DNA of 64,000 nucleotides. It comes from Mesorhizobium sp. Its GTDB lineage: Bacteria; Pseudomonadota; Alphaproteobacteria; Rhizobiales; Rhizobiaceae. Both the position numbers and the translations under genes were made by a program. The notes below the pieces were generated by a model. It was not told the DNA's origin and did no database searches. It saw nothing but the letters and a program-made list of their open reading frames with translations. This document shows positions 7,721 to 17,125 of this stretch, piece by piece. The DNA is taken from assembly GCA_004020315.1 (NCBI GenBank), contig SAQG01000009.1, positions 1-64,000 of the forward strand. Direction: 5' to 3'. The first letter of the stretch is position 1. Each line of letters begins with the position of its first letter.

Positions 7721-9418
7721 TTAGCTGCCCTGCTTCTTCAGCGCGGCACCCAGGATGTCGCCCAGCGAAGCGCCGGAGTCGGTCGAGCCGTACTGAGCAA
7801 CCGCTTCCTTCTCTTCGGCGATTTCCAGCGCCTTGATCGAGACCTGCAGTTTGCGGGTCTTCTTGTCGAAGGCGATGACGCGGGCGTCGACCTTCTGGCC
7901 AACCGTGAAGCGCTCGGGACGCTGCTCGTCGCGGTCACGGCTGAGGTCGGAGCGCTTGATGAAGGTCTCGATGCCGCTCTCGACGAGCCGCACTTCCAGA
8001 CCGCCATCCTTGACGCCGGTAACCTCGCAGGTGACGACCGCGTTCTTGCGCAGTTCGCCGGAAGTCGCCGCCTCGCCGGCTGTGTCCTTGGCCAACTGCT
8101 TGATGCCGAGCGAGATGCGCTCCTTGTCGATGTCGACGTCGAGCACCTGCGCCTTGACGATGTCGCCGCGATTGTACTCCTCGATCACCTGCTCGCCCGG
8201 ACGGGTCCAGTCGAGGTCGGAAAGATGGACCATGCCGTCGACATCGCCTTCGAGGCCGATGAACAGGCCGAACTCGGTCTTGTTCTTGACCTCGCCCTCG
8301 ACCTGGCTGCCGACCGGATGGCTGCTGGCGAAAGCCTGCCACGGATTCTCGAGCGTCTGCTTGAGGCCGAGCGAGATGCGGCGCTTGGCCGGATCGACCT
8401 CGAGCACCACCACGTCGACTTCCTGCGTTGTCGACAGGATCTTGCCGGGATGCACGTTCTTCTTGGTCCACGACATTTCCGAAACGTGGATAAGGCCCTC
8501 GATGCCCGGCTCCAGCTCGACGAACGCGCCGTAGTCGGTGATGTTGGTGACGGTGCCCTTGATCTTCTTGCCGATCGGGAACTTCGTTCCGATCTCGGAC
8601 CACGGATCGCTCTCGAGCTGCTTCATGCCGAGCGAGATGCGGTGGGTTTCCTGGTTGATGCGGATGATCTGCACCTTGACCGTCTGGCCGATGTTGAGGA
8701 TCTCGGTCGGATGGTTGACGCGGCGCCATGCCATGTCGGTGACATGCAGCAGGCCGTCGATGCCGCCGAGGTCGACGAACGCACCATAGTCGGTGATGTT
8801 CTTGACGACGCCTTCGACCACCTGGCCTTCTTCGAGGTTCTGCACGATTTCCGAACGCTGTTCGGCGCGGCTTTCCTCGAGCACGGTGCGGCGCGACACC
8901 ACGATGTTGCCGCGGCGGCGATCCATCTTGAGGATCTCGAAAGGCTGCGGATTGTGCATCAGCGGAGAGACGTCGCGGATCGGGCGGATGTCGACCTGGC
9001 TGCGCGGCAGGAAGGCCACGGCGCCGTCGAGATCGACGGTGAAGCCGCCCTTGACCTGATTGAAGATGACGCCTTCGACGCGCTCGCCCTTGGTGAACTT
9101 CTCTTCGAGACGGACCCAGCTCTCTTCGCGGCGGGCCTTTTCACGCGACAGCATCGCTTCGCCAAGCGCGTTCTCGATGCGCTCGACATAGACTTCGACC
9201 GTGTCGCCGACCTTGAGCGTCGAGTCCTTGCCCTTGACGCCGAATTCCTTCAGCGGCACGCGGCCTTCGACCTTGAGGCCGACGTCGATGATAGCCATGT
9301 CCTTTTCGATCGCGGTGATCGTGCCCTTGACGACTTGGCCTTCGCCGGAATGGCCGGCGGAAAATGATTCTTCGAGCAGGCTCGCGAAATCATCGCGAGT
9401 GGGGTTTGCAACTGACAT
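7721..9418 (-). CDS. rpsA: 30S ribosomal protein S1
   Basis: 565 residues, the usual alphaproteobacterial length. Successive S1/OB-fold RNA-binding repeats are visible, for example [57 protein letters not shown] and [29 protein letters not shown], with about six in total. S1 helps the 30S subunit bind and unfold mRNA. The ATG at 9418 was chosen over a start eight codons upstream because CCAGGAGAACCT precedes it. cmk lies just upstream on the same strand, an order conserved across proteobacteria. A terminator-like hairpin separates the two genes, and the bidirectional terminator at 7648-7688 ends the transcript. Confidence 0.97.
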   Translation of the reverse strand: MSVANPTRDDFASLLEESFSAGHSGEGQVVKGTITAIEKDMAIIDVGLKVEGRVPLKEFGVKGKDSTLKVGDTVEVYVERIENALGEAMLSREKARREESWVRLEEKFTKGERVEGVIFNQVKGGFTVDLDGAVAFLPRSQVDIRPIRDVSPLMHNPQPFEILKMDRRRGNIVVSRRTVLEESRAEQRSEIVQNLEEGQVVEGVVKNITDYGAFVDLGGIDGLLHVTDMAWRRVNHPTEILNIGQTVKVQIIRINQETHRISLGMKQLESDPWSEIGTKFPIGKKIKGTVTNITDYGAFVELEPGIEGLIHVSEMSWTKKNVHPGKILSTTQEVDVVVLEVDPAKRRISLGLKQTLENPWQAFASSHPVGSQVEGEVKNKTEFGLFIGLEGDVDGMVHLSDLDWTRPGEQVIEEYNRGDIVKAQVLDVDIDKERISLGIKQLAKDTAGEAATSGELRKNAVVTCEVTGVKDGGLEVRLVESGIETFIKRSDLSRDRDEQRPERFTVGQKVDARVIAFDKKTRKLQVSIKALEIAEEKEAVAQYGSTDSGASLGDILGAALKKQGS

Positions 9419-9502
9419 AGGTTCTCCTGGAATGCCCCGCATCTGTCGCGGGGCGGGCGCCGTGGGTTAGCGTTGCGTTGGCCTGCCGGCGTTCCGGGCT
9501 TC

Positions 9503-9531
9503 AAAAAAACCCTTGGCCGCCTAAGCGGCAA
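9503..9531 (-). terminator. Terminator-like hairpin between cmk and rpsA
   Basis: Read on the minus strand, GCCGC (9525-9529) pairs with GCGGC (9516-9520), extended by TTG/CAA, and is followed by CAAGGG and seven T (9503-9509). The stem is short, so it may act as an attenuator that lets part of cmk transcription into rpsA. The rest of the 205-bp gap, which should hold an rpsA promoter, shows no clear sigma-70 boxes. Confidence 0.5.
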
Positions 9532-9623
9532 TTCCGGCGCATGAAAAATGCAGGCAGGCTGGTTCGTGCCCGATATGGGTATCTTTTCGCCGCCGGCAAT
9601 CGGCAACGGGAGGAAAACCCGGC

Positions 9624-10274
9624 TCAGGCGTTGTTTCTCTTGGCCAGGACGTCGTCGATGATCGCCTTGGCCGCCAGGAACGCGGCTTCTATAGCCATTT
9701 CCGACGTGTCGAGCAAGTGCGCGTCCGCGGCTGGCTTCAGCGGCGAGTCGGCGCGACCCATGTCGCGCTCGTCGCGGCGCAGGATATCGGCGAGGATATC
9801 GGCGAAATTGGCGGTGCCGCCGATGCTCTCGATCTCGGCCAGCCGCCGCTCTGCCCGCACTTCGGCGCTGGCCGTCACATAGAGCTTGATGTCGGCCTCG
9901 GGACAGACCACGGTGCCGATGTCGCGGCCGTCGAGCACGGCGCCCGGCGGCGTCTTGGCGAACTCGCGCTGCTTTTCGACCAATATGCGCCGCACCGACG
10001 GGAACACCGCCACTTTCGAAGCCGCTTCGCCGACCGCATGCGCCGACAGCACCGACCGGTCGAGCTTGGCTAGGTCGACCTGGCGGGCAGCGGTTTCGGC
10101 GGCCGAGACATTGTCGAGCGGCAGGCCGAGCCGAAGCAGTGCATGGGCCACCGCGCGATAGGTGAGGCCGGTGTCGAGCAGGTTCAGCCGGTAGTGATCG
10201 GCCAGCCGCCGCGCCAGTGTGCCCTTGCCGGCGCCGGCGGGTCCGTCGATCGCGATTGTAAAGGTTGATGTCAT
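9624..10274 (-). CDS. cmk: Cytidylate kinase
   Basis: 216 residues. The P-loop GPAGAGKGT is at 11-19, followed by the CMP-binding segment [15 protein letters not shown] and [22 protein letters not shown], diagnostic for (d)CMP kinase. It phosphorylates CMP and dCMP in the cytoplasm. The start at 10274 is the first ATG before the P-loop; a longer open frame (to 10379) adds an unrelated stretch and lacks a ribosome site. The aroA-cmk-rpsA order on one strand is a widely conserved arrangement. Confidence 0.95.
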   Translation of the reverse strand: MTSTFTIAIDGPAGAGKGTLARRLADHYRLNLLDTGLTYRAVAHALLRLGLPLDNVSAAETAARQVDLAKLDRSVLSAHAVGEAASKVAVFPSVRRILVEKQREFAKTPPGAVLDGRDIGTVVCPEADIKLYVTASAEVRAERRLAEIESIGGTANFADILADILRRDERDMGRADSPLKPAADAHLLDTSEMAIEAAFLAAKAIIDDVLAKRNNA

Positions 10275-10313
10275 TCGCCGCCCACCATGACCGAAAAGCG
10301 CAATGATCCAGAT

Positions 10314-10360
10314 AGGCGTGGCGTCCGGCAGGACAGAGGGGGGCGCTGTCCCGCCGCCGC
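10314..10360. repeat. Fragment of a dispersed rhizobial intergenic repeat
   Basis: GTCCGGCAGGACAGAGGGGG followed by CGCTGTCCCGCC lies in the 134-bp gap between aroA and cmk. GGACAG and CTGTCC form an inverted repeat around the G-run. The core CAGAGGGGGG-GCT recurs inside nasA (24644-24659). I recall similar sequence as common between genes in Mesorhizobium, but copy number cannot be tested here. Confidence 0.4.
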
Positions 10361-10408
10361 CGTTCCAGTTTGGCCGCAACCTCCAAGGTTATTGATTGCC
10401 ATCAACTG

Positions 10409-11776
<1,368 letters not shown>

Positions 11777-11905
11777 CTAGATCAAAACGCCGGCGGCCGG
11801 CCTTTTTCTTTTGGTTTGCGCGGTCTCGTATCACGGCGGACCGAAATGGTCATCCCCTCGCGAGAGGTCGCTCAACGCGGGGATTTGTGACGCTGGCTTT
11901 AGGCT

Positions 11906-11934
11906 TTGACAGCGCCGTAAACTGTGGTTATGGG
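11906..11934 (+). promoter_or_regulatory. Sigma-70 promoter for the FYDLN-acid gene
   Basis: TTGACA (11906-11911), a 17-base spacer, then TATGGG (11929-11934) place a start site near 11941. That is just upstream of the GTG start at 11963, and downstream of two earlier in-frame start codons, which supports the GTG start. Confidence 0.5.
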
Positions 11935-11962
11935 GACCAAACTTTCATCGACGAGGCTTGCT

Positions 11963-12349
11963 GTGGCAAAACCCGAACTTGGCACCAAACGCATCGACCC
12001 CGAGACGGGTCAAAAATTCTACGACCTGAACAAGGATCCGATCGTCTCGCCCTATACCGGCAAGAGCTATCCCCGTTCCTATTTCGAGGAAGGCAAGATC
12101 GCCGCCCTCGAGGAGGAAGAGGAAGTTGCCGAGAAGGAAGTGGACGCCGAGGAGGAAGAGGGCGTCGAGGTCGTCTCGCTCGAAGAGGCGGACGAGGACG
12201 TGAAGGCCGACGATCTTCCCGATCTCGCCGATGACGAGGACGATGTGGACCTCGGCGACGACGACGATACTTTCCTCGCCGATGAAGAGGAAGAAGACGA
12301 CGATGTCGCCGACATGATCGGCGTCGGCGACGACGACGACGAAGTCTGA
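11963..12349 (+). CDS. FYDLN acid domain protein (TIGR02300 family)
   Basis: 128 residues. The N-terminal 40 residues (AKPELGTKRIDPETGQKFYD, then LNKDPIVSPYTGKSYP) are the conserved FYDLN domain of alphaproteobacteria. The remainder is an extremely acidic Glu/Asp tail (about residues 50-128) with no hydrophobic segments. The GTG start was chosen because GAGG lies six bases upstream and relatives begin AKPELGTKR. A tRNA-Ala follows on the same strand, a common arrangement. Function unknown in the family; cytoplasmic. Confidence 0.92.
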   Translation: MAKPELGTKRIDPETGQKFYDLNKDPIVSPYTGKSYPRSYFEEGKIAALEEEEEVAEKEVDAEEEEGVEVVSLEEADEDVKADDLPDLADDEDDVDLGDDDDTFLADEEEEDDDVADMIGVGDDDDEV

Positions 12350-12415
12350 TCCGGCTTCGGACGCAAGCGCCTGCCGACTTTCGCCGGGTCTTAATAAAAA
12401 GCGGCTTTTGAAGGC

Positions 12416-12444
12416 TTGATATTGACGAAAGGCGGGGTTAGAAG
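12416..12444 (+). promoter_or_regulatory. Probable promoter of tRNA-Ala
   Basis: TTGATA (12416-12421), a 17-base spacer and TAGAAG (12439-12444) match the alphaproteobacterial housekeeping pattern and would start transcription about 70 bases before the tRNA. Confidence 0.45.
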
Positions 12445-12519
12445 CCGCTGCACTAACGGCGCGGTCTCAACCCGCGCCGGATCTCTTCGCCGGCAACGGC
12501 GCCGGTAGACTGCCGGAGT

Positions 12520-12595
<76 letters not shown>

Positions 12596-12802
12596 AACAG
12601 TCTTCGCAATTCGCGCTTTTTGCACGCGCCGCACATTGCTGTTAATTCAAAGGCTTAGTGCTGTAGAGACGGTACTGTTCGGCCGTGAAATGGCCATTTT
12701 CGCTTGTTTTGCCCTGGTTTCAGCGCGCTCGTCTCTGTGGCGGTGCTTTCTGACTCCTGATCGTCTTGGCGACCCGAGTGGTCATTTTTGCGTTTTGGCA
12801 AC

Positions 12803-12815
12803 TTTTGCAGCGCAA
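12803..12815. promoter_or_regulatory. TGC-N3-GCA palindrome upstream of the acyltransferase
   Basis: TTTTGCAGCGCAA is identical over 13 bases to the copy at 48157-48169 in the exoT/exoL gap. It lies about 35 bp upstream of the TTG start chosen for the acyltransferase. Part of the recurring motif described in the findings. Confidence 0.45.
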
Positions 12816-12847
12816 ACTTCAAACATACAGCGCCTGGAACCCAACCC

Positions 12848-13957
12848 TTGCACCCTGCCAGTACTGCCCGAAATCCAGCTATCGACGGATTGCGTGGTAT
12901 CGCTATTTTAGCGGTCCTTTGTTGGCATGCGTTTGCCATTCACCTCGTTTCGACATTCCCGTCGCTGGCAGGACCGCTCTCCCTGCTGTGGTCTGGAGTC
13001 GACCTCTTCTTCGTCCTGTCCGGTTTCCTGATAGGATCGATCCTGTTGGCCAATGCGACCGCAAGGAATTATTTCCAGGTGTTCTACGCGCGACGCGCGG
13101 CACGCATTCTGCCGCTCTATGCTATCGTGATCGGGCTCTCCATCTGGCTGGCAGTCGACGAAAATACTTGGGTGCTGGTATTTTTTGTGCAGAACATTCA
13201 GTGGTCGGTGCAGGAACGGTTCGGCCATGGGGTTGTCGGCGTGACATGGTCTCTGGCCGTCGAGGAACAGTTCTATTTGGTGCTGCCGCCACTGATCCGC
13301 TTCCTCCCTACAAAATACCTGCCGGCCACGCTTGTGCTGCTGATCGGACTCGCGCCGGCGCTTCGAACGGCGCTTTGGCTGTCTGGCCATGATATGCCGG
13401 CTTATCTGCTCCTGCCTTGCCGCATGGATTCGTTATTCGCAGGAGTTCTGGCAGCGTGGTTTCTCTCATCAGATCATCGTCGCGCACTCATTAAAAGGAA
13501 TCGCACAGGCCTAAAGGTGCTGACCGGTGTGTTCGTGCTAGGCTTGTGGGGGCTGGCCTCTGCAGAATTGACGATCTTTTCGCCGTTGATGGTCAGCGTC
13601 GGTTACACCTTCATTGCCGCGGTCTATGTGCTGGTTTTAGTTCTCGTCGTCACCAGCCAGCGACCATTTCCGACGTTGTTGCTGCCGCTGTCGTGGGTCG
13701 GCATCGGTGCATATTCGCTTTACCTCTTCCACCTGCCGCTCGCTGTCTATTGGCCGAAAATCCTGTTCGAAGGGGCGTCCGTCGCAGAGGGATTTGGATC
13801 CTACATCGCCGCACTTGCTTTCATTGCTTTCGTGGCGTGGTGGCTGATAGAGCGCCCGCTCATCAAATTCGTGCGGAAAGCGTTGCCGTACGAACAGCAG
13901 GACCCGCAGGTGCCAACGATCCTAACCCCCGAGCTAATGCCGCAGCCTATGCGTTGA
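12848..13957 (+). CDS. Acyltransferase family 3 (OatA/ExoZ-like) membrane protein
   Basis: 369 residues if started at TTG 12848 (weak GGA upstream). An alternative in-frame TTG at 12788 would add 20 residues with no membrane or domain signal and would place the TGC-N3-GCA site inside the gene. After NPAIDGLRGIAILAVLCWHAF (10-30) come about ten membrane helices, the WSGVDLFFVLSGFLIG motif, RRAARILPLY and the family's WSLAVEEQFY. The conserved His (residue 27) in the first helix is the catalytic candidate. Such enzymes acetylate or succinylate sugars of surface polysaccharides. It stands alone after tRNA-Ala, with no partner genes. Start uncertain, family call good. Confidence 0.82.
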   Translation: MHPASTARNPAIDGLRGIAILAVLCWHAFAIHLVSTFPSLAGPLSLLWSGVDLFFVLSGFLIGSILLANATARNYFQVFYARRAARILPLYAIVIGLSIWLAVDENTWVLVFFVQNIQWSVQERFGHGVVGVTWSLAVEEQFYLVLPPLIRFLPTKYLPATLVLLIGLAPALRTALWLSGHDMPAYLLLPCRMDSLFAGVLAAWFLSSDHRRALIKRNRTGLKVLTGVFVLGLWGLASAELTIFSPLMVSVGYTFIAAVYVLVLVLVVTSQRPFPTLLLPLSWVGIGAYSLYLFHLPLAVYWPKILFEGASVAEGFGSYIAALAFIAFVAWWLIERPLIKFVRKALPYEQQDPQVPTILTPELMPQPMR

Positions 13958-14357
13958 GCATGGCGACCAACCTGCCGGCGTCGGGCAACACTCATAATCG
14001 TCGCTGTTTGGAGACGGGATCATTGCGTGGGAGGGCGAAACGCCGTGGTATTCCACAACCGCGGTTCCCTCACTCCTAATGTACGCTCGAATACCCTCAC
14101 TCCTAATGTACGCTCGAATACAAAGCGACGTCGTGACGCGGCACGTATCCACGGGGAAGCTTGAGAGGAGCAGAACACCCAGTTTTATCAGGGAAATTCG
14201 GGCAGAGACGGGTTCGTCCCTGACTGTCACCACCACCAGTTTTCTCTTGGGAAGACTAGTCGCTTAAAGGCCCGCCCATCACTGGCAGGCCTTGCAGGCC
14301 GGTTGGCCCCCTTGAAATCTCGACGACCGCCGCGGGATTCCCAGCGGTCGCCTGTAG
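13958..14357. other. Intergenic region carrying a tandem repeat
   Basis: About 400 bp between the acyltransferase and a terminator, with no convincing gene. Short open frames here have no ribosome sites and no recognisable domains. The only clear structure is the pair of 27-bp repeats at 14067-14120. Confidence 0.5.
14067..14120. repeat. Two perfect tandem copies of a 27-bp unit
   Basis: The unit runs CCCTCACTCCTAATG then TACGCTCGAATA. Copies occupy 14067-14093 and 14094-14120 with no mismatch. No larger array and no CRISPR-like spacers are present. Confidence 0.9.
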
Positions 14358-14389
14358 CTGAAAACCCCGGCAACCACCGGGGTTTTCAG
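14358..14389. terminator. Perfect-stem bidirectional terminator
   Basis: A 13-bp stem CTGAAAACCCCGG / CCGGGGTTTTCAG with a six-base loop lies directly downstream of the minus-strand Tat-signal gene. T-runs on either strand make it usable in both directions. Confidence 0.85.
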
Positions 14390-14400
14390 CACGCTAGCTG

Positions 14401-14721
14401 CTAATAATACCAGGCCCAGACCCAAACACGCCTGCGAACGCACCGTCTGCGCAGACGGCCATTTCGCCAGAAACGACGACAGATCCTTCTCCAAGCGCGC
14501 CGCCGGCGCCGCCGCCTGCGGTGCCACCGCCGATGGCGGACCGGCTCCGCTTGAGTATCTTCATCCTCGAAGGCTTCCGTATCCGGCGCGTCGAGTTCAT
14601 CGAGGATGCCACTTCTGGCGCCCGGTACGCCGGCTACCGCGTTGATTGGCCGAACTGCGCTCGCCAGGGCTGCTGCCCCAGCAATGCCAAACATTCCTGT
14701 CAAAAATGATCGCCGATCCAT
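14401..14721 (-). CDS. Tat-signal, arginine-rich protamine-like small protein
   Basis: 106 residues. The start at 14721 follows GGAGG with six to seven bases of spacing. The N-terminus MDRRSFLTGMFGIAGAAALA is a twin-arginine export signal (RRSFL) with a probable cleavage near AVA around residue 30. An acidic middle (EDEDTQAEP) is followed by a tail made almost only of Arg, Trp and His (about residues 60-95, many RRR runs) and an aromatic end WVWAWYY. Homologues are sometimes labelled protamine-like by composition alone; function unknown. Likely exported and strongly cationic. Own terminator just downstream. Start and existence well supported. Confidence 0.75.
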   Translation of the reverse strand: MDRRSFLTGMFGIAGAAALASAVRPINAVAGVPGARSGILDELDAPDTEAFEDEDTQAEPVRHRRWHRRRRRRRRAWRRICRRFWRNGRLRRRCVRRRVWVWAWYY

Positions 14722-14887
14722 GGAAACCTCCAATCTTCTAGCCAGCGAGACAAGGTTCGCAAACTGAAAAATAGCGCAGTCGATACAAAAGCAAAGTAGA
14801 CCCTATGAATGATATTTAAAGAAGCTTAACGGGTCAGCTCCGCGAACATATGGCAGTCCCCTAAGCGAGAACTGCGTCAATTCTCAC

Positions 14888-14932
14888 CATGCCGCATTGC
14901 ACAATCGCGCGGCGTGCGCAAAATGCGGCATG
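14888..14932 (+). promoter_or_regulatory. nasT: Hairpin enclosing the nasT start codon
   Basis: CATGCCGCATT (14888-14898) pairs perfectly with AATGCGGCATG (14922-14932), whose last three bases are the nasT ATG. There is no Shine-Dalgarno. Alternatively the same DNA can be read as TTGCAC (14897-14902), 16 bases, CAAAAT (14919-14924), a promoter that would start at or next to the ATG and give a leaderless mRNA. CCGC-ATT-GCACAAT within it also resembles the motif near other genes here. Confidence 0.4.
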
Positions 14933-15529
14933 ATCCGGAAATCCCTCACCGTCCTGGTGATCGACGAAAACCACATTCGCGCCTCCATCATCGAGGCGGG
15001 ATTGCGGGAGGCCGGGCATGAGCAGGTCACGGTCGTTCACGACGTTGCCGGAATAGCGCGGCGCATCGCCGAGATCGAACCGGATGTAATCGTCATCGAT
15101 CTCGAAAATCCCAACCGCGACATGCTTGAAAACATGTTCCAGCTTTCGCGCGTTGTGAAGCGGCCGATCGCCATGTTCGTGGACCGGTCGGATCAGGCTT
15201 CGATCGAAGCTGCGGTGGAAGCGGGGGTCTCCGCCTATGTCGTCGATGGGCTGCGCCAGGAGCGCGTCAAGCCGATCCTCGATATGGCGATCAGCCGCTT
15301 CAACGCCTTTTCGCGAATGGCGCGCGAACTGGAAGAAGCCCGCAGTGAATTGGAGGACCGCAAGGTCATCGACCGTGCCAAGGGCATCCTGATGAGGTCG
15401 CGTGGCCTGTCGGAGGACGCGGCCTATACGCTTCTGCGCAAGACCGCGATGAACCAGAACCGCAAGATCAGCGAAATCGCGCAGAGCCTGGTAACGGCGG
15501 CAGGCCTTCTGGATCCCGGGGAGAGTTGA
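14930..15529 (+). CDS. nasT: Nitrate-responsive ANTAR antiterminator NasT
   Basis: 199 residues. A receiver-like domain (LTVLVIDENHIRASIIEAGL from residue 6; the acceptor-position Asp in VIDLEN near 57) is joined by a coiled coil (about 115-140) to a C-terminal ANTAR RNA-binding domain (DRAKGILMRSRGLSEDAAYTLLR, near 142-165). In the NasTS system NasT is held by NasS and, when nitrate is present, released to bind leader hairpins and prevent termination in the nitrate assimilation operon. Started at ATG 14930 because the receiver begins there; a TTG 33 bases upstream lacks any ribosome site. nasS follows two bases after the stop. Confidence 0.93.
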   Translation: MIRKSLTVLVIDENHIRASIIEAGLREAGHEQVTVVHDVAGIARRIAEIEPDVIVIDLENPNRDMLENMFQLSRVVKRPIAMFVDRSDQASIEAAVEAGVSAYVVDGLRQERVKPILDMAISRFNAFSRMARELEEARSELEDRKVIDRAKGILMRSRGLSEDAAYTLLRKTAMNQNRKISEIAQSLVTAAGLLDPGES

Positions 15530-15531
15530 GC

Positions 15532-16770
15532 ATGGCGGCCGAACACCAGATCAATGCCGGTTTCATACCGCTCTTCGACAGCGCTGTTCTTGTCGCAGCG
15601 CGCGAGATCGGCTTTGCCGCGCGCGAAGGCGTCGACCTGACGCTCAGTCGCGAGACATCCTGGGCCAACATCCGCGACCGCATCGCGATCGGGCATTTCG
15701 ATCTGGCGCATATGCTGGGTCCGATGCCGATCGCCTGCAATCTGGGGCTTACCCCACTCGCCTCCGATACGATCGTGCCGTTCTCGCTGGGACTGGGCGG
15801 CAACTGCGTAACGGTTTCGAACACGCTCTGGGCGGGCATGGCCGCGCACGGCGCTTTGCCCGACCTCGATCCGGCGCGAACCGGTAAGGCCTTGGGAGCG
15901 CTGATCCGTGAGCGGGCAAGTTCCGGTGGCGACCCGCTGCGCTTTGCGGTCGTACACCCGCACTCGGGACACAATTACGAACTGCGCTACTGGCTCGCCG
16001 CCTGCGGCATCGATCCGGCGCGCGAAATAGAGGTCGTCATCGTGCCGCCGCCCTTCATGGCCGACGCGCTTGCCGCCGGCAGGATCGACGGCTACTGCGC
16101 CGGCGAACCCTGGAACAGCGTCTCGGTTGTCGCCGGCACCGGCCATATCGCGACGGTCAAGGCCACCATCTGGAAGACCAGCCCCGAGAAAGTCGTCGGC
16201 GTGCGCAAGGCCTGGGCCGAAAAACACCCGGAAGCTCTTTCAGCCCTGCTGCGCGCGCTTCACCACGCCGCGCGCTGGTGCCAGGATCCGGCAAACCGCG
16301 GCGAACTGGCCGCGCTGATGGCGCAGCCTTCCTTCCTCGGCCTTTCGCCGGCGCTGCAGATGCCGATCCTGACCGGACATCTTGCGCTGGGCGGCGGCTC
16401 GGAACTGACCGTCGAAGACTTCTTTCTTCCTTTCGGCAAGGCAGCGAATTTTCCGTGGAAGAGCCATGCGCTGTGGTTCTACACGCAGATGGTCCGTTGG
16501 GGGCAAGTCAAGCACAGCGCGGCCCACATGGGGCTCGCGCGCGATACCTACCGGCCCGACCTCTATCGCGCAGCGCTGAAGCCGCTCGGCGTCGCCCTGC
16601 CGGGAGCCAATGCCAAGGTCGAGGGGGCCCTGACCGCTGCCACCCCGGTCGGCTCGGCCGGCGCCAGCCTCGTCCTTGGTCCGGATGGTTTCTTCGACGG
16701 CCGCATCTTCGATCCGGACAGGATCGACGACTATCTCGCCATCCGCGATTGGGCCATGCCAACCGGCTGA
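15532..16770 (+). CDS. nasS: Cytoplasmic nitrate/nitrite sensor NasS (NrtA-like)
   Basis: 412 residues of the NrtA/CmpA periplasmic-binding fold, but with no signal peptide: it begins MAAEHQINAGFIPLFDSAVL, already the first strand of the mature fold. Landmarks shared with NrtA are HMLGPMPIACNLG, WNSVSVVAGTGHIA, WKTSPEKVVGVRKAWAEKHP and FPWKSHALWFYTQMVRWGQ. That fits NasS, which senses nitrate in the cytoplasm and sequesters NasT. GGGGAGAG precedes the ATG, and the gene is two bases downstream of nasT, so the pair is co-translated. The motif-rich nrt promoter region lies after it. Confidence 0.92.
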   Translation: MAAEHQINAGFIPLFDSAVLVAAREIGFAAREGVDLTLSRETSWANIRDRIAIGHFDLAHMLGPMPIACNLGLTPLASDTIVPFSLGLGGNCVTVSNTLWAGMAAHGALPDLDPARTGKALGALIRERASSGGDPLRFAVVHPHSGHNYELRYWLAACGIDPAREIEVVIVPPPFMADALAAGRIDGYCAGEPWNSVSVVAGTGHIATVKATIWKTSPEKVVGVRKAWAEKHPEALSALLRALHHAARWCQDPANRGELAALMAQPSFLGLSPALQMPILTGHLALGGGSELTVEDFFLPFGKAANFPWKSHALWFYTQMVRWGQVKHSAAHMGLARDTYRPDLYRAALKPLGVALPGANAKVEGALTAATPVGSAGASLVLGPDGFFDGRIFDPDRIDDYLAIRDWAMPTG

Positions 16771-16795
16771 GTATTCCTTGCGCATTATCGTGCAC

Positions 16796-16812
16796 TGCAC
16801 AATTTTTGTGCC
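16796..16812 (+). promoter_or_regulatory. NtrC-like enhancer site
   Basis: TGCAC-AATTTTT-GTGCC matches the NtrC pattern TGCAC-N7-GTGCA in all but the last base. The decamer ACTGCACAAT occurs twice (16794-16803 and 16813-16822). It lies about 110 bp upstream of the sigma-54 promoter, a normal enhancer distance. Confidence 0.55.
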
Positions 16813-16920
16813 ACTGCACAATGAACGTGACTGCCGTATGAGCATCGGCAATCCGGCGCTCCAGCCTTGGCGCCCGCGCGATCGATTGTTTTCATTGCTG
16901 AATCCACCGTTTCTTCAAAC

Positions 16921-16936
16921 TGGCACGGTTCCTGCA
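16921..16936 (+). promoter_or_regulatory. Sigma-54 promoter of the nitrate assimilation operon
   Basis: TGGCACGGTTCCTGCA matches the -24/-12 consensus TGGCACG-N4-TTGCA with a single change (C for T), keeping GG and GC ten bases apart. Transcription would begin near 16947, leaving a leader of about 180 bases before nrtA. Confidence 0.75.
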
Positions 16937-16946
16937 TAGTAATCCA

Positions 16947-17070
16947 TAGGGCCTTCAGGCCATTGAATATGGCGTCCAATGGCGGGCGCCACAGGCAAAG
17001 CTGCCGCTCAGGTCGACACGCGATCCGGATCAACGGACGTGGCGGCCTGGCCGGCGGCTTTTTTTGTTTT
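16947..17070 (+). promoter_or_regulatory. Putative NasT-controlled leader with terminator-like end
   Basis: The untranslated leader contains several short GC hairpins, including GGC-AAAGCT-GCC near 16994-17005 whose six-base loop has A first and G fourth, as ANTAR targets do. It ends in a GC-rich stem (GGCGGCCTGGCCGGCGGC, 17041-17058) followed by seven T, G and four T (17059-17070). This is the expected layout for NasT antitermination; the exact pairing was not computed, and the ANTAR hairpin stem is only three to four pairs. Confidence 0.45.
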
Positions 17071-17125
17071 GGTCGAACACGCAATCGACGGCGCAGATCC
17101 CAAGCCGCGCCCAACGGAGATGACG

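Noticed and set aside
8225..9367. Long plus-strand frame opposite rpsA
   Set aside because: Antisense of ribosomal protein S1; composition (Asp/Ala/Leu-rich) is a typical shadow.
14067..14120. CRISPR array
   Set aside because: Only two units directly abutting with no spacers and no cas genes.
14079..14267. 62-codon plus-strand frame in the tandem-repeat region
   Set aside because: Begins inside the repeat, lacks a ribosome site and has no conserved features.
16790..16822. Counting the nrtA-upstream TGCAC sites as part of the exo palindrome regulon
   Set aside because: Spacing TGCAC-N7-GTGC upstream of a sigma-54 promoter fits NtrC better, so kept as a separate call.
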